Of a stretch of DNA of 5,383 bases, positions 5,061-5,383 are shown one piece after another. The DNA is from an uncultured Planctomycetaceae bacterium (GTDB taxonomy: Bacteria; Planctomycetota; Planctomycetia; Planctomycetales; Planctomycetaceae). Position 1 is the stretch's first letter. Each line of letters opens with the position of its first letter. The position numbers and the translations under genes were made by a program. The notes beneath the pieces are model-generated. The model worked only from the letters and a program-made list of their open reading frames with translations. It ran no database searches and was not told the DNA's origin. The stretch covers positions 1 to 5,383 of the forward strand of contig CAIXQV010000717.1 in the NCBI GenBank assembly GCA_903921605.1, given 5' to 3'.

Positions 5061-5383
5061 TTGCAGGGTTCACGTTCAATAACCAATGCAGAGCCCCATG
5101 TCCCACAACGTGTAGTACGGATCAGCGGGCATGATCACGCGACGATGGGCCCTGAAAGGCTCGTCTCGGCGGAGCAACGTAGCCATTTCGCTCCGCCGAG
5201 ATGTGCCTTGCAGGTTTCACATTCAATAACCAATGCAGAGCCCAATGTCCCACAACGTGTAGTACAGATCAGCGGGCATGATTACGCGACGCTGAACCCT
5301 GAAAGGCTCGTCTCGGCGGAGCAACGTAGCCATTTCGCTCCGCCGAGATGTGCCTTGCAGGTTTCACATTCAATAACCAATGC
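5031..5383. repeat. Right tandem array: 147-bp units, continuing past the window
   Basis: Units start at 5031, 5178 and 5325; the last is cut at 59 bp by the window end. The period is the same 147 bp as on the left, with hairpins at 5038-5055, 5185-5202 and 5332-5349. The first unit has T instead of C as its first base, where it joins the transposase stop (TAATG). Unit 5178-5324 carries the GCTGAACCC variant also found in the first left unit, while unit 5031-5177 carries the GATGGGCCC variant of the second and third left units. No gene is credible within the repeats. Confidence 0.95.

Noticed and set aside
3905..5383. CRISPR array
   Set aside because: The units are near-identical over their whole 147 bp with no variable spacers, and no cas genes are present.

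Overview
The window reads as a chromosomal piece of a bacterium, most likely a planctomycete. This rests on moderate GC, mostly weak ribosome binding sites, a TcdA whose C-terminal half carries an extra Cys-rich insert, and a REP-associated tyrosine transposase (RAYT) of a type I associate with that phylum. The assignment comes from memory of protein families, not from a search.

Left half, minus strand (2550 down to 1): a tight three-gene operon. It starts with a 57-residue membrane protein bearing a DPGTGS motif (2377-2550). Five bases later comes a 466-residue protein (971-2371) of the NoeA-like type, with a kinase-like N-terminal half and a C-terminal SAM-dependent methyltransferase. Eighteen bases later comes a polytopic membrane protein (1-952, cut by the window edge) with the start of a sulfatase/alkaline-phosphatase-superfamily catalytic domain. 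Spacing and content suggest a joint role in modifying a surface glycan or lipid, but the substrate is unknown.

Middle, plus strand: a short divergent intergenic region (2551-2732) precedes tcdA, the E1-like enzyme that cyclises t6A37 in tRNA. Its open frame has no in-frame ATG before the conserved core. The best reading is initiation at a CTG (2733) behind a GGAG Shine-Dalgarno and a plausible promoter, giving an acidic Cys/His-rich N-terminal extension.

Right side (3905-5383): a tandem array of 147-bp units, each starting with an 18-nt REP-like hairpin and ending with its partial complement. A RAYT gene (4365-5030) sits exactly at a unit junction, bracketed by 32-bp inverted repeats (4326-4357 and 5029-5060). 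Three units lie to its left and at least 2.4 to its right, running off the window. This is a REP/BIME-type system with unusually long, regular units, and it is the most striking structure here.
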